Made by a program: the position numbers and the translations under genes. The notes beneath the pieces are model-generated. The model was not told the origin of the DNA. It saw only the letters and a program-made list of their open reading frames with translations, and did no database searches. DNA of 64,000 bases from the NCBI RefSeq assembly GCF_000960475.2, contig NZ_JZDQ02000023.1, forward strand, positions 1 to 64,000, read 5' to 3'. This DNA is from Nocardioides luteus (GTDB lineage: Bacteria; Actinomycetota; Actinomycetes; Propionibacteriales; Nocardioidaceae). This document shows, piece after piece, positions 41,944 through 53,432 of the stretch. Numbering within the stretch: position 1 is the stretch's first letter; every line of letters starts with the position of its first letter.

Positions 41944-41955
41944 CTGATACATCAG
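41944..41955. promoter_or_regulatory. GntR-type operator, site 3 (second gntR)
   Basis: CTGATACATCAG is a 12-base palindrome but for its two central bases. It lies about 55 bases upstream of the second gntR start, close to a TAGGAT -10-like box on the minus strand, and suggests autoregulation. Confidence 0.6.
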
Positions 41956-41987
41956 TTTCCGGGCAATGGCGCGTTGGGCATGGCGGG

Positions 41988-42578
41988 TCATGGCGTCGAG
42001 AGGAAGTTCGCGATCAGAGCGGCCCCGTGCTCGCTCAGGATCGACTCGGGATGGAACTGCACGCCGACCTGGGGCAGTGACGTGTGGCGTACGGCCATCA
42101 CCACCGGCTCGCCGTGGTCGTCATCGGTCTCGGCGATGACCTGGAGCTCGGGCGGGATGCTCGTCGCGGCGAGCGAGTGATAGCGCACCGCCGAGAACGA
42201 GGACGGTACGCCGGCGAACAGCCTGTCCCCGCGGTGCCGGACCCGCGCCACGTCGCCGTGCGCGGGCGGGATCCGGTCGACGCGGCCTCCGTAGGTGGTC
42301 ACCACGCCCTGCATGCCGAGACAGACGCCGAGCACCGGGACCGTCCCCGCGCGCAGCACCTCGCCGCCGACGGCGAAGTCGACGGGATCGGCCGGATGCC
42401 CCGGGCCGGGGGAGAGGACGACGTGGTCGAACCCGAGAACGTGGGCCGCTGTCGTCGCGTCGTGCTGGACCACGGTCGGGAGCGTCCCGGCGACGCCGGC
42501 GATCAGGTGCACGAGGTTCCAGGTGTAGGAGTCGTGGTGATCGACGACGACGATCCGAGGATGAACGGTGCCTGTCAT
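41988..42578 (-). CDS. class I glutamine amidotransferase, PabA/TrpG-like
   Basis: A 196-residue glutaminase domain with SPGPGHP, nucleophile Cys in VLGVCLGMQ, and catalytic His and Glu in GVQFHPES. PabA makes ammonia for aminodeoxychorismate synthase (folate) and TrpG for anthranilate synthase; the partner PabB or TrpE is not in this window. Folate genes in the same island and a shared operator favour a folate role. The ATG at 42578 fits better than a start ten codons earlier. It is divergent from the RidA-like gene. Confidence 0.82.
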   Translation of the reverse strand: MTGTVHPRIVVVDHHDSYTWNLVHLIAGVAGTLPTVVQHDATTAAHVLGFDHVVLSPGPGHPADPVDFAVGGEVLRAGTVPVLGVCLGMQGVVTTYGGRVDRIPPAHGDVARVRHRGDRLFAGVPSSFSAVRYHSLAATSIPPELQVIAETDDDHGEPVVMAVRHTSLPQVGVQFHPESILSEHGAALIANFLSTP

Positions 42579-42597
42579 GCGCCACCTTCTCGAGCCT

Positions 42598-42620
42598 GTT
42601 GTCGACAACTAGTATATCAG
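42598..42620. promoter_or_regulatory. GntR-type operator, site 4, beside a GTTGTCGACAAC palindrome
   Basis: The perfect palindrome GTTGTCGACAAC (42598-42609) runs directly into CTAGTATATCAG (42609-42620) in the 57-base gap between the divergent amidotransferase and RidA-like genes. AACTAGTATATCAG is repeated exactly at 43187-43200. Confidence 0.6.
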
Positions 42621-42635
42621 TGGTAGGGTTCCGGC

Positions 42636-43154
42636 ATGACCGAGCGTGCGAACCGGGTGGTGCGGCTGCTGAGCCCCCGCAGATCGAGCACTGCGGTGCC
42701 GACGCCGGACGTCGTGCTGGCCGAGCTCGGCCTGCCCGTGCGCGAGGTCGCGCCGCCGGCTGTGGCCCAGGTGCCCGCTGTTCGGGCGGGATCGTTCGTC
42801 TTCACCTCGGGGCAGCTGCCCATCCGGCACGGCGAGCTCCTCGCCGCGGGCAGGGTGGGCGACACGCTCGGCGTCGCCGACGGTCAGGCCTGCGCGCAAT
42901 GGTGCGTGCTCAACGCGCTGGCTGCGATCAGGTCCGAGATCGGTGATCTCGGCCGGGTGAGGCGCGTCGTCAAGGTCGTGGTCTATGTCGCCTCGGGGGC
43001 GCTCTTCACCGATCAGGCCCTCGTTGCCAACGGCGCCTCGGAGCTCCTCGGCAGGGTGTTCGGCGACGCGGGGCAGCACGCGCGCTCCGCGGTGGGGGTC
43101 TCTGCCCTGCCTCTGGATGCGCCCGTCGAGCTCGAGCTCGTCGTCGAGATCTGA
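42636..43154 (+). CDS. RidA/YjgF-family protein
   Basis: A 172-residue RidA-like protein; the core starts near residue 45 (VRAGSFVFTSGQLPIRHGEL) and ends in VELELVVEI. Family proteins hydrolyse reactive enamine/imine intermediates; the usual C-terminal arginine motif is replaced by HARSAVGVSALPLDAPVE. Imines arise during serine dehydration and amine oxidation, so a protective role in the island is plausible. It lies between two copies of the AACTAGTATATCAG operator. Confidence 0.78.
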   Translation: MTERANRVVRLLSPRRSSTAVPTPDVVLAELGLPVREVAPPAVAQVPAVRAGSFVFTSGQLPIRHGELLAAGRVGDTLGVADGQACAQWCVLNALAAIRSEIGDLGRVRRVVKVVVYVASGALFTDQALVANGASELLGRVFGDAGQHARSAVGVSALPLDAPVELELVVEI

Positions 43155-43164
43155 CCCTTGCCGG

Positions 43165-43178
43165 TGTGATGCATCACA
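43165..43178. promoter_or_regulatory. TGTGATGCATCACA palindrome upstream of the betaine carrier
   Basis: A perfect 14-base palindrome between the RidA-like gene and the BCCT gene, 11 bases before the next GntR-type site. It is a different operator class, reminiscent of CRP/FNR-type half-sites (TGTGA-N4-TCACA), which suggests a second, perhaps global, regulator. Confidence 0.5.
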
Positions 43179-43188
43179 TATAAGGTAA

Positions 43189-43200
43189 CTAGTATATCAG
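43189..43200. promoter_or_regulatory. GntR-type operator, site 5 (betaine carrier)
   Basis: CTAGTATATCAG, identical over 14 bases (43187-43200) to the copy at 42607-42620, about 100 bases before the BCCT start. Confidence 0.6.
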
Positions 43201-43300
43201 CGTCTGAACGGGTAGCGCCCCACTGAAGTGCCGCCGCCCGGAGCCCCATGTGGCACCGACAGATGCTGCACATCCCAAGAGCCCTCGATCGGAGTGCGTC

Positions 43301-45091
43301 ATGAGATCATCTGTAGGTAGCGGAGACCTGTCACCAGTGGGTTCGCCGCGCCACAAATCCGTCAGCCAGAGCGGCGGTCCGACCCATCCCGCCCTCGACT
43401 GTCCGCCGGAGGAGACGGCCGCGCACGCCGGGGGCCTGGACCGGGTCGTCTTCGGCGTCACCGCGCTCATCGCGATCGGCTTCCTGGTCTGGGGCTTCGT
43501 CAGCACGGACTCGCTGGCCTCGGTCTCGGGGAAGTCCCTGTCCTGGGTGATGTCCAACCTGGGGTGGCTCTTCGTCACCGCTGCCTCGACCTTCGTCGGC
43601 TTCGTGCTCTGGCTCGCCTTCGGCAAGTTCGGCAACATCCCGCTCGGCCGCGACGGCGAGGAGCCCGAGTTCCGTACGGTCTCCTGGATCACGATGATGT
43701 TCAGCGCCGGCATGGGGATCGGCCTGATCTTCTACGGCGTCAGCGAGCCGGTCAGCCACTACGTCTCGCCCCCGCCGGGCTCGGTCGGCGACGGTGAGTC
43801 CGAGAAGATCCAGACGGCCATGGCCACGACCCTCTTCCACTGGGGGATCCACCCGTGGGCGATCTACGCCCTGGTCGGACTCGCGATCGCGTACAGCGTC
43901 TTCCGCAAGGGCCGCGGCCTGCTGATCAGCTCGGTGTTCGCACCCATCCTCGGGCGCCACGCTCACGGCACGGGCGGGAAGGTCATCGACATGCTGGCGA
44001 TCTTCGCGACCCTCTTCGGGTCGGCGGCGTCGCTCGGCCTGGGGGCGCTCCAGATTCGCAGCGGGCTCGAGATCGTCGGCGGGATCGGCAAGACGGGCAA
44101 CGGCATCCTGGTCGCGATCATCGCCGTGCTCACCGTCGCGTTCGTCTTCTCGGCGGTCTCGGGCGTGGCCAAGGGGATCCAGTGGCTCTCGAACATCAAC
44201 ATGGTGCTCGCCGTCGGGCTGGCCCTGTTCGTCTTCGTGGCCGGTCCGACCGTGTTCATCCTCAACCTGGTCCCGACCACCGTCGGCACCTTCTTCCAGG
44301 AGGTCGCGATGATGTCGGCGCGCACCTCAGCGGAGGGGTCTGAGACCGCGTCCTGGCTGTCGAGCTGGACGATCTTCTACTGGGCCTGGTGGCTCTCCTG
44401 GACGCCGTTCGTCGGCATGTTCATCGCCCGGATCTCGCGCGGCCGGACCATCCGCCAGTTCGTGACCGGCGTGCTCCTCGTGCCGTCGCTGGTGAGCCTG
44501 GCCTGGTTCGCCATCTTCGGTGGCGCGGCCATCGACCTGCAGAAGAGCGGCGTGGACATCGCCGGCGCGGGCGGTGTGGAGTCCCAGCTGTTCAACACGC
44601 TGGAGTCCTTCCCGCTGGCCACCGTGGCGAGCGTGGTGGTCATGATCCTGGTCGCGCTCTTCTTCGTCTCCGGTGCGGACGCCGCCTCGATCGTCATGGC
44701 CACGCTCTCCGAGCGCGGCTCCATCGAGCCGAGCAAGCCGACCGTGATCTTCTGGGGTGTCGCCACGGGTGCGGTCGCGGCCGTGATGCTCCTGGTCGGC
44801 GGCTCCGACGCGTTGAGCGGCCTGCAGACGATCACCATCGTCGCGGCGGTCCCGTTCGTGCTGGTCATGCTCGCGTTGTGCGTGTCCCTGGTGAAGGACC
44901 TCCGCGAGGACCCGCTGGTCGTGCGCGCCCAGTACGCCTCCAAGGCCGTCGAGCAGGCCGTCGTCTACGGGGTCTCGGAGCACGGTGACGACTTCGTCCT
45001 CCGGGTCTCCCGCGATCCCGATGCGCCGGCCGATGAGTCGGCCGATGAATCGGCCGGCAACGGACTGGTCGACGACGAGGAGGCCAGCTAG
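43301..45091 (+). CDS. BCCT-family betaine/carnitine/choline transporter
   Basis: A 596-residue carrier with a hydrophilic N-terminus of about 50 residues, 12 predicted membrane spans and an acidic C-terminal tail. The glycine-rich MGIGLIFYGVSEPVSHY and the tryptophan-rich WWLSWTPFVGMFIARISRGRTIR are BCCT substrate-site motifs. It would import betaine by sodium or proton symport. The ATG at 43301 has GGAG upstream. The position downstream of two palindromes and within the betaine genes supports betaine as substrate. Confidence 0.9.
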   Translation: MRSSVGSGDLSPVGSPRHKSVSQSGGPTHPALDCPPEETAAHAGGLDRVVFGVTALIAIGFLVWGFVSTDSLASVSGKSLSWVMSNLGWLFVTAASTFVGFVLWLAFGKFGNIPLGRDGEEPEFRTVSWITMMFSAGMGIGLIFYGVSEPVSHYVSPPPGSVGDGESEKIQTAMATTLFHWGIHPWAIYALVGLAIAYSVFRKGRGLLISSVFAPILGRHAHGTGGKVIDMLAIFATLFGSAASLGLGALQIRSGLEIVGGIGKTGNGILVAIIAVLTVAFVFSAVSGVAKGIQWLSNINMVLAVGLALFVFVAGPTVFILNLVPTTVGTFFQEVAMMSARTSAEGSETASWLSSWTIFYWAWWLSWTPFVGMFIARISRGRTIRQFVTGVLLVPSLVSLAWFAIFGGAAIDLQKSGVDIAGAGGVESQLFNTLESFPLATVASVVVMILVALFFVSGADAASIVMATLSERGSIEPSKPTVIFWGVATGAVAAVMLLVGGSDALSGLQTITIVAAVPFVLVMLALCVSLVKDLREDPLVVRAQYASKAVEQAVVYGVSEHGDDFVLRVSRDPDAPADESADESAGNGLVDDEEAS

Positions 45092-45134
45092 CCGAGGTCG
45101 GCCGGCTGGCACGAGTCCCGAAGGAGCGGTTGTG

Positions 45135-47444
<2,310 letters not shown>

Positions 47445-47534
47445 CGCACGGCGTGGCTGTAGATTCGTACCTGTGAAGAGGCCTCGAAGTTCCTACCGCT
47501 CACCCGCGTTCGACACGAGGGGTGAGCGGGCCTG

Positions 47535-48827
47535 ATGGACAGCCAGACATTCCTCGCGCTCGGGCTGGTGCTGGTCTTCGTGCTGGTCGGCGGCGTCTTC
47601 GCCGCGACCGAGCTCGCACTCGTGTCGCTGCGGGAGAGCCAGCTGGCGGCCATGGAGCGGCAGGGGCCTCGTGGGGCGCGGGTGGCGGAGGTCGCGCGCA
47701 ACCCCAACCGCTTCCTGGCCGCGGTGCAGATCGGCGTGACCGTCGCGGGCTTCCTCTCCGCGGCCTACGGCGGCTCGACGATCGCTCCGGACGTCGCGCC
47801 CTACCTCGAGCGGCTCGGCCTGGGAGAGGCGCTCGCCGAGACCACGGCGCTGATCGTGCTGACCCTGTTCATCGCCTATCTGTCCCTGGTGCTGGGCGAG
47901 CTGGTGCCCAAGCGGCTGGCGCTGCAGAAGGCGGCCGGCATCTCGCTGGCCGTCGCGCCCGTGCTGGACAGGTTCGCCAGTGTGATGCGGCCGGTGATCT
48001 GGCTGCTCTCGGTCTCCACCGACGCCGTCGTACGCCTGCTCGGGGGTGACCCCAAGGCCTCGGCCGAGGAGGTCTCGGAGGAGGAGCTGCGCGAGATGGT
48101 CTCGACCAACCGGGACCTCGAGGAGGACGAGCGCCGGATCCTCCGCGACGTCTTCGCCACCACCGAGACGACGCTGAAGGAGGTGATGCGCCCACGTGGC
48201 GACGTCACCTTCATGCCGGCCTCGATGCCGCTCTCCGAGGCCGCCGAGACGGTCCGCGACCTGCCCTACTCCCGCTACCCGGTCACCGGTGAGGGCTTCG
48301 ACGACATCCTCGGGTTCCTGCACGTACGCGACCTGCTCGGTGTCGACGCGACCGACCAGCGCACGATCCGCGACATCTGCCGTCCGGTGCTGGCCCTGCC
48401 GGGGAGCAAGCGGGTGATCCCGTCCGTCGCGACGATGCGCGAGGGCGGCACCCACCTGGCGATGGTCGTGGACGAGTACGGCGGCACCGACGGCATCGTG
48501 ACCCTGGAGGACCTCGTCGAGGAGATGATCGGCGACATCCAGGACGAGTACGACCACGGCGAGGCGCGCATCCGTGACTACGGCGACCTCTCCCGGATCG
48601 ACGGAGCGATGACTATCGAGGACTTCGCGGACACCACCGGCATCGAGCTCGAGGACGGCGGCTACGAGACCGTCGCGGGCTACCTCATCTCGCGGCTGGG
48701 CCACATCCCGCAGGTCGGTGAGGTGCTCGCTCTTCCGGGCGCCACCTTGGAGGTGGCCGCTCGGAACGGAAACCGGGTCACCGAGATCGCGCTGCACCCC
48801 GAGGTGACACCTCCGGCACCGGAGTGA
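47535..48827 (+). CDS. CNNM/HlyC-CorC-type membrane protein with CBS domains
   Basis: A 430-residue protein: N-terminal DUF21 membrane region (about 1-190, ATELALVSLRESQL, YLSLVLGELVPKRLALQKA), two CBS domains (about 205-330, MRPRGDVTFMP, GGTDGIVTLEDLVEEMIGDI) and a C-terminal CorC/HlyC domain (about 345-425). The family is linked to magnesium or other ion export; the old name hemolysin is misleading. Its 3' end overlaps the convergent dehydrogenase by 50 bases. Confidence 0.9.
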   Translation: MDSQTFLALGLVLVFVLVGGVFAATELALVSLRESQLAAMERQGPRGARVAEVARNPNRFLAAVQIGVTVAGFLSAAYGGSTIAPDVAPYLERLGLGEALAETTALIVLTLFIAYLSLVLGELVPKRLALQKAAGISLAVAPVLDRFASVMRPVIWLLSVSTDAVVRLLGGDPKASAEEVSEEELREMVSTNRDLEEDERRILRDVFATTETTLKEVMRPRGDVTFMPASMPLSEAAETVRDLPYSRYPVTGEGFDDILGFLHVRDLLGVDATDQRTIRDICRPVLALPGSKRVIPSVATMREGGTHLAMVVDEYGGTDGIVTLEDLVEEMIGDIQDEYDHGEARIRDYGDLSRIDGAMTIEDFADTTGIELEDGGYETVAGYLISRLGHIPQVGEVLALPGATLEVAARNGNRVTEIALHPEVTPPAPE

Positions 48828-49752
48828 GGACGGTGCCGTCGGCGAGCCAGCGGTCGAGGTTGTCGAGGGTCAGCTGCTCCATGGCGGCCCGGGTCTCGAC
48901 GGTGCCGCTGGCCAGGTGGGGGAGGAGCACCACGGTGTCGAGGGTCATCAGCTCCTCGGGGACCTCGGGCTCGTCGGCGTAGACGTCGAGACCGGCGCCG
49001 GCGATGCCACCCTCGAGCAGCAGCTCGACCAGCGCGTCCTGGTCGACCACGGAGCCACGCGCGATGTTGATCAGATAGCCGTCAGGTCCCAGCGCCTCGA
49101 GCACCGTGCGGTCGACGAGATGCTGCGTACCGCTGCCGCCGGAGGTGGCCAGCACCAGGATGTCGACGTCGGCGGCGAGCTCGGCGGGGGTGGCGGCGTA
49201 GGTGTAGGGAGAACCGGGGACCTCGCGGCGGGAGTGGTAGGAGATCGGGCAGCCGAAGGCCTCGAAGCGGGTCGCGATCGCCCGGCCGATCCGGCCCAGG
49301 CCGAGGATGCCGACCCGTTTGCCGGACACCTTGCGAGCCAGCGGATAGCCGGCGGCATCGGACCAGTCGCCGCGGCGTACGAACCGGTCGGCGGCGCTGA
49401 GGTGGCGCAGGGTGTCGATGGCGAGGCCGAGCGCGGTGTCGGCCACGCAGTCGGTCAGCACGTCGGGGGTGTGGGAGACCAGTACGCCCCGCTCGGCCGC
49501 GGTCTCGACGTCGGTCGTGTCGTAGCCGACGCCGAAGTTGATGACCGCGCCCAGTGCGGGCAGCTGCGCCATCAGCTCGCCGGGTACCCCGGTGCGACCG
49601 GTGGTCACCACGGCACCGATCGAGGGGCCGTGCTCGGCGAGGAACGCGGAGCGGGTGTCGTCGTCGGGCAGCACCAGAGCGTCGTAGCGGTCGGCGATGG
49701 TGGCGGCCAGCGACGGCTTGAGCGGTCCTACCTGGAGTATGCGGCGGGTCAC
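48778..49752 (-). CDS. D-isomer-specific 2-hydroxyacid dehydrogenase (glyoxylate/hydroxypyruvate reductase type)
   Basis: A 324-residue NAD(P)-dependent dehydrogenase: VGILGLGRIGRAIATRF (Rossmann), NIARGSVVDQDALVELL, and the catalytic Arg-Glu-His set ending in LLPHLASGTVETR. The GTG at 49752 follows AGGAG. It lies 26 bases after the KdgD-like gene in the same direction. Substrate probably a small 2-oxo acid such as glyoxylate, hydroxypyruvate or a sugar keto-acid. Confidence 0.88.
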   Translation of the reverse strand: MTRRILQVGPLKPSLAATIADRYDALVLPDDDTRSAFLAEHGPSIGAVVTTGRTGVPGELMAQLPALGAVINFGVGYDTTDVETAAERGVLVSHTPDVLTDCVADTALGLAIDTLRHLSAADRFVRRGDWSDAAGYPLARKVSGKRVGILGLGRIGRAIATRFEAFGCPISYHSRREVPGSPYTYAATPAELAADVDILVLATSGGSGTQHLVDRTVLEALGPDGYLINIARGSVVDQDALVELLLEGGIAGAGLDVYADEPEVPEELMTLDTVVLLPHLASGTVETRAAMEQLTLDNLDRWLADGTVLTPVPEVSPRGAARSR

Positions 49753-49778
49753 GGTTTCTCCTGTCGTTCGGGTGACCG

Positions 49779-50693
49779 TCACGCGACGGTCTTGACGAGG
49801 GTGGTCAGCTCCGCCAGCTCCGCCTCGGTGAGGTCGGTCAACGGGGGACGGACGGGCCCGGCCGGACGGCCGGTGGCGGTGAGCCCGGCCTTGACGATCG
49901 AGACGCCGTAGCCGGCGCCGCGGTCGCGGATCGCGATGTAGGGGACGACGAAGTCGCGGAGGCGGGTGAGCACCTCGTCGCGGTCGTGGTCGCATACGGC
50001 CCGGTAGAACTCGACCGCCCACTGCGGGGCGAAGTTGAAGATCGCCGAGGAGTAGGTGCTGACGCCTAGCTCCAGGTAGGGGAGCGCGTATGTCTCGGCG
50101 GTCGGCAGGCCACCGACGTAGACCAGGCGGTCGCCGAGGCGGGCGTTGAGCGTGGCCAACAGGTCGATGTCGCAGACGCCGTCCTTGAAGCCGATCAGGT
50201 TCGGGAACTCCTCGGCGAGACGGACGATCGTGTCGGCGTCGTAACGGGCGTTAGCGCGGTGGTAGACGATCACGCCGAGCGAGGTGGCCGAGCAGACGCG
50301 GGCGACATGTTCGTAGAGGCCGCGGCCCGGGAGCTCGGTGAGGTAGGGCGGCAGCAGCAGGATGCCGTCGGCGCCGTCCGCCTCTGCACGCTGAGTCATC
50401 GCGACGGCCTGGGAGGTGCCGTAGCCCGCAGCGCCCATCACGGGGGTGCCGTGCCCGACCTCTTCGACGGTGGCCCTGAGGACCCGTGACACCTCGTCGT
50501 GGGTCAGTGAGAAGAACTCGCCGGTGCCCCCGGCTGCGAAGAGACCGGCGACGTCGAAGGCGTTGAGGTGCTGCAGGTGTGCGCGATAACCGTCCTCGTC
50601 GAGGGCGTAGTCGGCGGTCGCGTGCGTCACGGGGAACGACAGCAGACCGGCGCCGAGGGCGTCGCGGAGCTCGGTGGGGGTGTAGCGGCCCAT
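49779..50693 (-). CDS. DapA-family aldolase, 5-dehydro-4-deoxyglucarate dehydratase-like
   Basis: A 304-residue class I aldolase. The Schiff-base lysine is in [12 protein letters not shown] and the Tyr in [26 protein letters not shown] and the SFPVTHAT opening resemble KdgD, which converts 5-dehydro-4-deoxy-D-glucarate to 2,5-dioxopentanoate with loss of water and CO2. The usual partner semialdehyde dehydrogenase is absent here, so the substrate may differ. AGGAG precedes the ATG. It is divergent from the ABC transporter operon. Confidence 0.82.
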   Translation of the reverse strand: MGRYTPTELRDALGAGLLSFPVTHATADYALDEDGYRAHLQHLNAFDVAGLFAAGGTGEFFSLTHDEVSRVLRATVEEVGHGTPVMGAAGYGTSQAVAMTQRAEADGADGILLLPPYLTELPGRGLYEHVARVCSATSLGVIVYHRANARYDADTIVRLAEEFPNLIGFKDGVCDIDLLATLNARLGDRLVYVGGLPTAETYALPYLELGVSTYSSAIFNFAPQWAVEFYRAVCDHDRDEVLTRLRDFVVPYIAIRDRGAGYGVSIVKAGLTATGRPAGPVRPPLTDLTEAELAELTTLVKTVA

Positions 50694-50860
50694 GGGGTCT
50701 CCTCAGGGGTTCGACGGCGTCGGAGATCCCGAGGCTAGGTAGCGATGTCGATACGCGTCCAACATCGTCATGGCATCGCTCGATGCTGTATGGGCATCGG
50801 CTGACGTGCTTGACGTCACACAAATCCCGCTCGTACGGTTCATCCACGAATGACAACGAT

Positions 50861-50877
50861 GTCCACATATGTAGATG
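50861..50877. promoter_or_regulatory. IclR2 motif, site 1 (ABC transporter)
   Basis: GTCCACATATGTAGATG lies 28 bases before the substrate-binding protein gene. Similar elements stand before the 2-hydroxyacid dehydrogenase (58121) and the iclR gene (59012). Confidence 0.55.
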
Positions 50878-50904
50878 TCGCCGATCGACTGGAGGAACAG
50901 TCGC

Positions 50905-52458
50905 ATGAACTTTCGTCCCTCGTTGCGCTCCCGATGCGGTCTTGCAAGCGCCGCGCTCATGGCTGTCTCGCTCACCCTCTCGGCGTGCGGTGTCGCCAAC
51001 TCCGACAGCGCCGGCGACGCCGGCGACACCGTCCGGATCGTGCTCCCGCAGGAGCCACCGACCCTCGAACCGTGCGACGCCAACCTGACCTCGACGGGCG
51101 TCGTCGTGCGTTCCAACATCACCGAGCCGCTGGTCGAGCGTGACCCCGCCTCCGGTGAGCTCCAGCCGCTGCTCGCCACCGAGTGGAAGCAGACCGAGCC
51201 GACGACGTGGACCTTCACCCTTCGCGACGGGGTCAAGTTCTCCGACGGCTCCGCCTTCGACGCCGAGGCGGCGGCGCACTCCATCGACCGCGCGGTCAAC
51301 GGCACCTTCGGCTGCAACGTCGAGGGGTACGTCTTCGGTGACGATGCCATCGAGGCCAAGGCCGTCGACGCGACCCACCTCGAGGTGACCACCGTCGAGC
51401 CCGACCCGATCCTTCCGTTGCGGCTGTCGTTCATCGAGGTCGTGCCGGCGTCGACGAGCGACACCGCCAAGGTGCGCGAGCCTATCGGCACCGGCCCCTA
51501 CAAGATCGAGGACTGGCAGAACGGCACCAAGCTGACCCTCGCGGTCAACGACACCTACTGGGGCGAGGCTCCGGCCTACAAGAAGGCTGAGTACCAGTGG
51601 CGTGAGGAGGGCAGCGTACGCGCCGCCATGATCACGAACAACGAGGCCGACATCGCCACGGGTCTCGCGCCCGAGGACATCTCCGGCGACGCCGCGGTCC
51701 GCTACCCGAACAACGAGACGACCGCGTTGCGGTCGACCGGGACGTACGCCCCGCTCGATGACATCCGGGTGCGCCAGGCGATCAACTACGCGATCGACCG
51801 CGAGTCCATCGTCGACAGCCTCTTCGACGGCTACGCAGACGTCGCCTCGCAGCTGGTGCCCGAGGGCGTCGTGGGTCACAACCCCGACCTCGAGGCGTGG
51901 CCCTACGACCCCGAGAAGGCCAAGGCCCTCATTGCCGAGGCGAAGGCCGACGGCGTGCCGACCGACACCAAGATCCGGCTGATCTCCCGCAACGGCCTCT
52001 TCCCCAAGGTCGGCGAGACCGTCGAGGTCGTGCAGAAGGCGCTCGATGACATCGGCCTCAACGTCTCCATCGAGATGATGGACACGGCCGCGTCGATCGA
52101 GTACCAGTCGCGCCCGTTCCCGAAGAACACCGGGCCGTACATCATCCTCGTGCAGCACGGCAACCAGGCCGGCGACGCTCAGTTCTCCGTCGACCAGTAC
52201 ATGCTCAGCGACGGTGCCCAGTCGACCTTCGGCACGGCGGAGCTCGACGCGGAGATCAAGGCCGCTGACAAGGCCGAGGGCGAGGACCGCCAGACCGCGT
52301 TCGCGGAGATCTTCGCGGACGAGCCGGAGAAGGTCTCGCAGTTCGCCTACATCGCGCACATGACCGGGATTATCGGCGAGTCGGACAACGTCGAGTACGA
52401 GCCCAATTCGGCGACCGGCGACGAGATGCGCGTGACCGAGATGAAGCCGGCCAAGTGA
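50905..52458 (+). CDS. ABC transporter substrate-binding lipoprotein (peptide/opine family 5)
   Basis: A 517-residue lipoprotein with a signal peptide and lipobox LSAC (Cys28). The mature part is a family 5 extracellular binding protein: LATEWKQTEPTTWTFTLRDGVKFSDG, GTGPYKIEDW, IRVRQAINYAIDRESIV. Family members bind peptides, opines, nickel or plant saccharides. GGAGGAAC precedes the ATG at 50905. First gene of a five-gene transporter operon. Confidence 0.92.
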   Translation: MNFRPSLRSRCGLASAALMAVSLTLSACGVANSDSAGDAGDTVRIVLPQEPPTLEPCDANLTSTGVVVRSNITEPLVERDPASGELQPLLATEWKQTEPTTWTFTLRDGVKFSDGSAFDAEAAAHSIDRAVNGTFGCNVEGYVFGDDAIEAKAVDATHLEVTTVEPDPILPLRLSFIEVVPASTSDTAKVREPIGTGPYKIEDWQNGTKLTLAVNDTYWGEAPAYKKAEYQWREEGSVRAAMITNNEADIATGLAPEDISGDAAVRYPNNETTALRSTGTYAPLDDIRVRQAINYAIDRESIVDSLFDGYADVASQLVPEGVVGHNPDLEAWPYDPEKAKALIAEAKADGVPTDTKIRLISRNGLFPKVGETVEVVQKALDDIGLNVSIEMMDTAASIEYQSRPFPKNTGPYIILVQHGNQAGDAQFSVDQYMLSDGAQSTFGTAELDAEIKAADKAEGEDRQTAFAEIFADEPEKVSQFAYIAHMTGIIGESDNVEYEPNSATGDEMRVTEMKPAK

Positions 52459-52489
52459 GCCGGGCCGCGACGCACCCAGGAGGTCATCC

Positions 52490-53419
52490 ATGGTGACGTT
52501 CCTCCGCAGGCGAGCCCTCACCTCGCTGCTGCCGCTCGTCGTGGTGCTGCTCGGGGTGTTCTTCCTGGCCCGCCTCACCGGCGACCCGGCCAGCCTCTAC
52601 CTTCCGGAGAACGCCACCGAGGCCCAGAAGGAGACCTTTCGCGAGGTCAACGGCCTCGACCTGCCGGTCTGGCGGCAGCTGGTCGACTATCTCCAGGGCA
52701 TCGTGCACCTCGACTTCGGGACGTCGCTGAGCACGGGTGAGTCCGCGGCCGCGATGGCGTTGCGGGCCTTCCCAGCAACGCTCCAGCTGGCGATCACGAC
52801 GATGGTCCTCGCGGTTCTCCTCGCCGTCGTGATCGGGTCGTGGGCGGCGTACCGACCGAACTCGCTGGCCGACCGCTTCGCGTCGTTCCTCTCGATGACC
52901 GCCGCCAGTGTGCCCGACTTCTGGCTGGCCATCATGGGCGTCTGGGTGTTCGCCGTGATGCTCGGGGTGCTGCCGACCTCGGGTGTCGACGCCGGGCTGC
53001 TGTCGTGGGTCCTGCCCATCGCGACGCTGCTGCTGCGCCCCGTCGGCGTGCTCACCCAGGTGGTGCGCGGCGCGATGGTGGCGGCCCTGTCCGCGCCGTA
53101 CGTCCGGCTCGCGCGGAGCAAGGGTGCCGACAGCCGTCGGGTCGTCGCCCATCACGCCCTGCGCAACGCCGCCGCCCCGGCGCTGACCGTGGCCGGTGAC
53201 CTGGCGGTCGGGCTGGTCAACGGTGCCGTGGTCGTGGAATCGATCTTCGGCTGGCCGGGCATCGGCAAGCTGATGATCGACTCGATCACCGGCCGCGACT
53301 TCGCCATCCTGCAGGCGGCCGTGCTGCTCACCGCGGTGACGATCTTCCTGCTCAACATCGCCATCGACATCTGCTACGCCCTGCTCGACGCCCGTGTGCG
53401 CGACAAGGCGATGGTGTGA
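52490..53419 (+). CDS. ABC transporter permease (DppB type)
   Basis: A 309-residue inner-membrane permease with six predicted spans, an N-terminal RRALTSLLPLVVVLLGVFFLARL segment and the coupling motif ARSKGADSRRVVAHHALRNA. AGGAGGTC precedes the ATG, 31 bases after the binding-protein gene. Confidence 0.93.
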   Translation: MVTFLRRRALTSLLPLVVVLLGVFFLARLTGDPASLYLPENATEAQKETFREVNGLDLPVWRQLVDYLQGIVHLDFGTSLSTGESAAAMALRAFPATLQLAITTMVLAVLLAVVIGSWAAYRPNSLADRFASFLSMTAASVPDFWLAIMGVWVFAVMLGVLPTSGVDAGLLSWVLPIATLLLRPVGVLTQVVRGAMVAALSAPYVRLARSKGADSRRVVAHHALRNAAAPALTVAGDLAVGLVNGAVVVESIFGWPGIGKLMIDSITGRDFAILQAAVLLTAVTIFLLNIAIDICYALLDARVRDKAMV

Positions 53420-53432
53420 GGGAGGAGAACTG

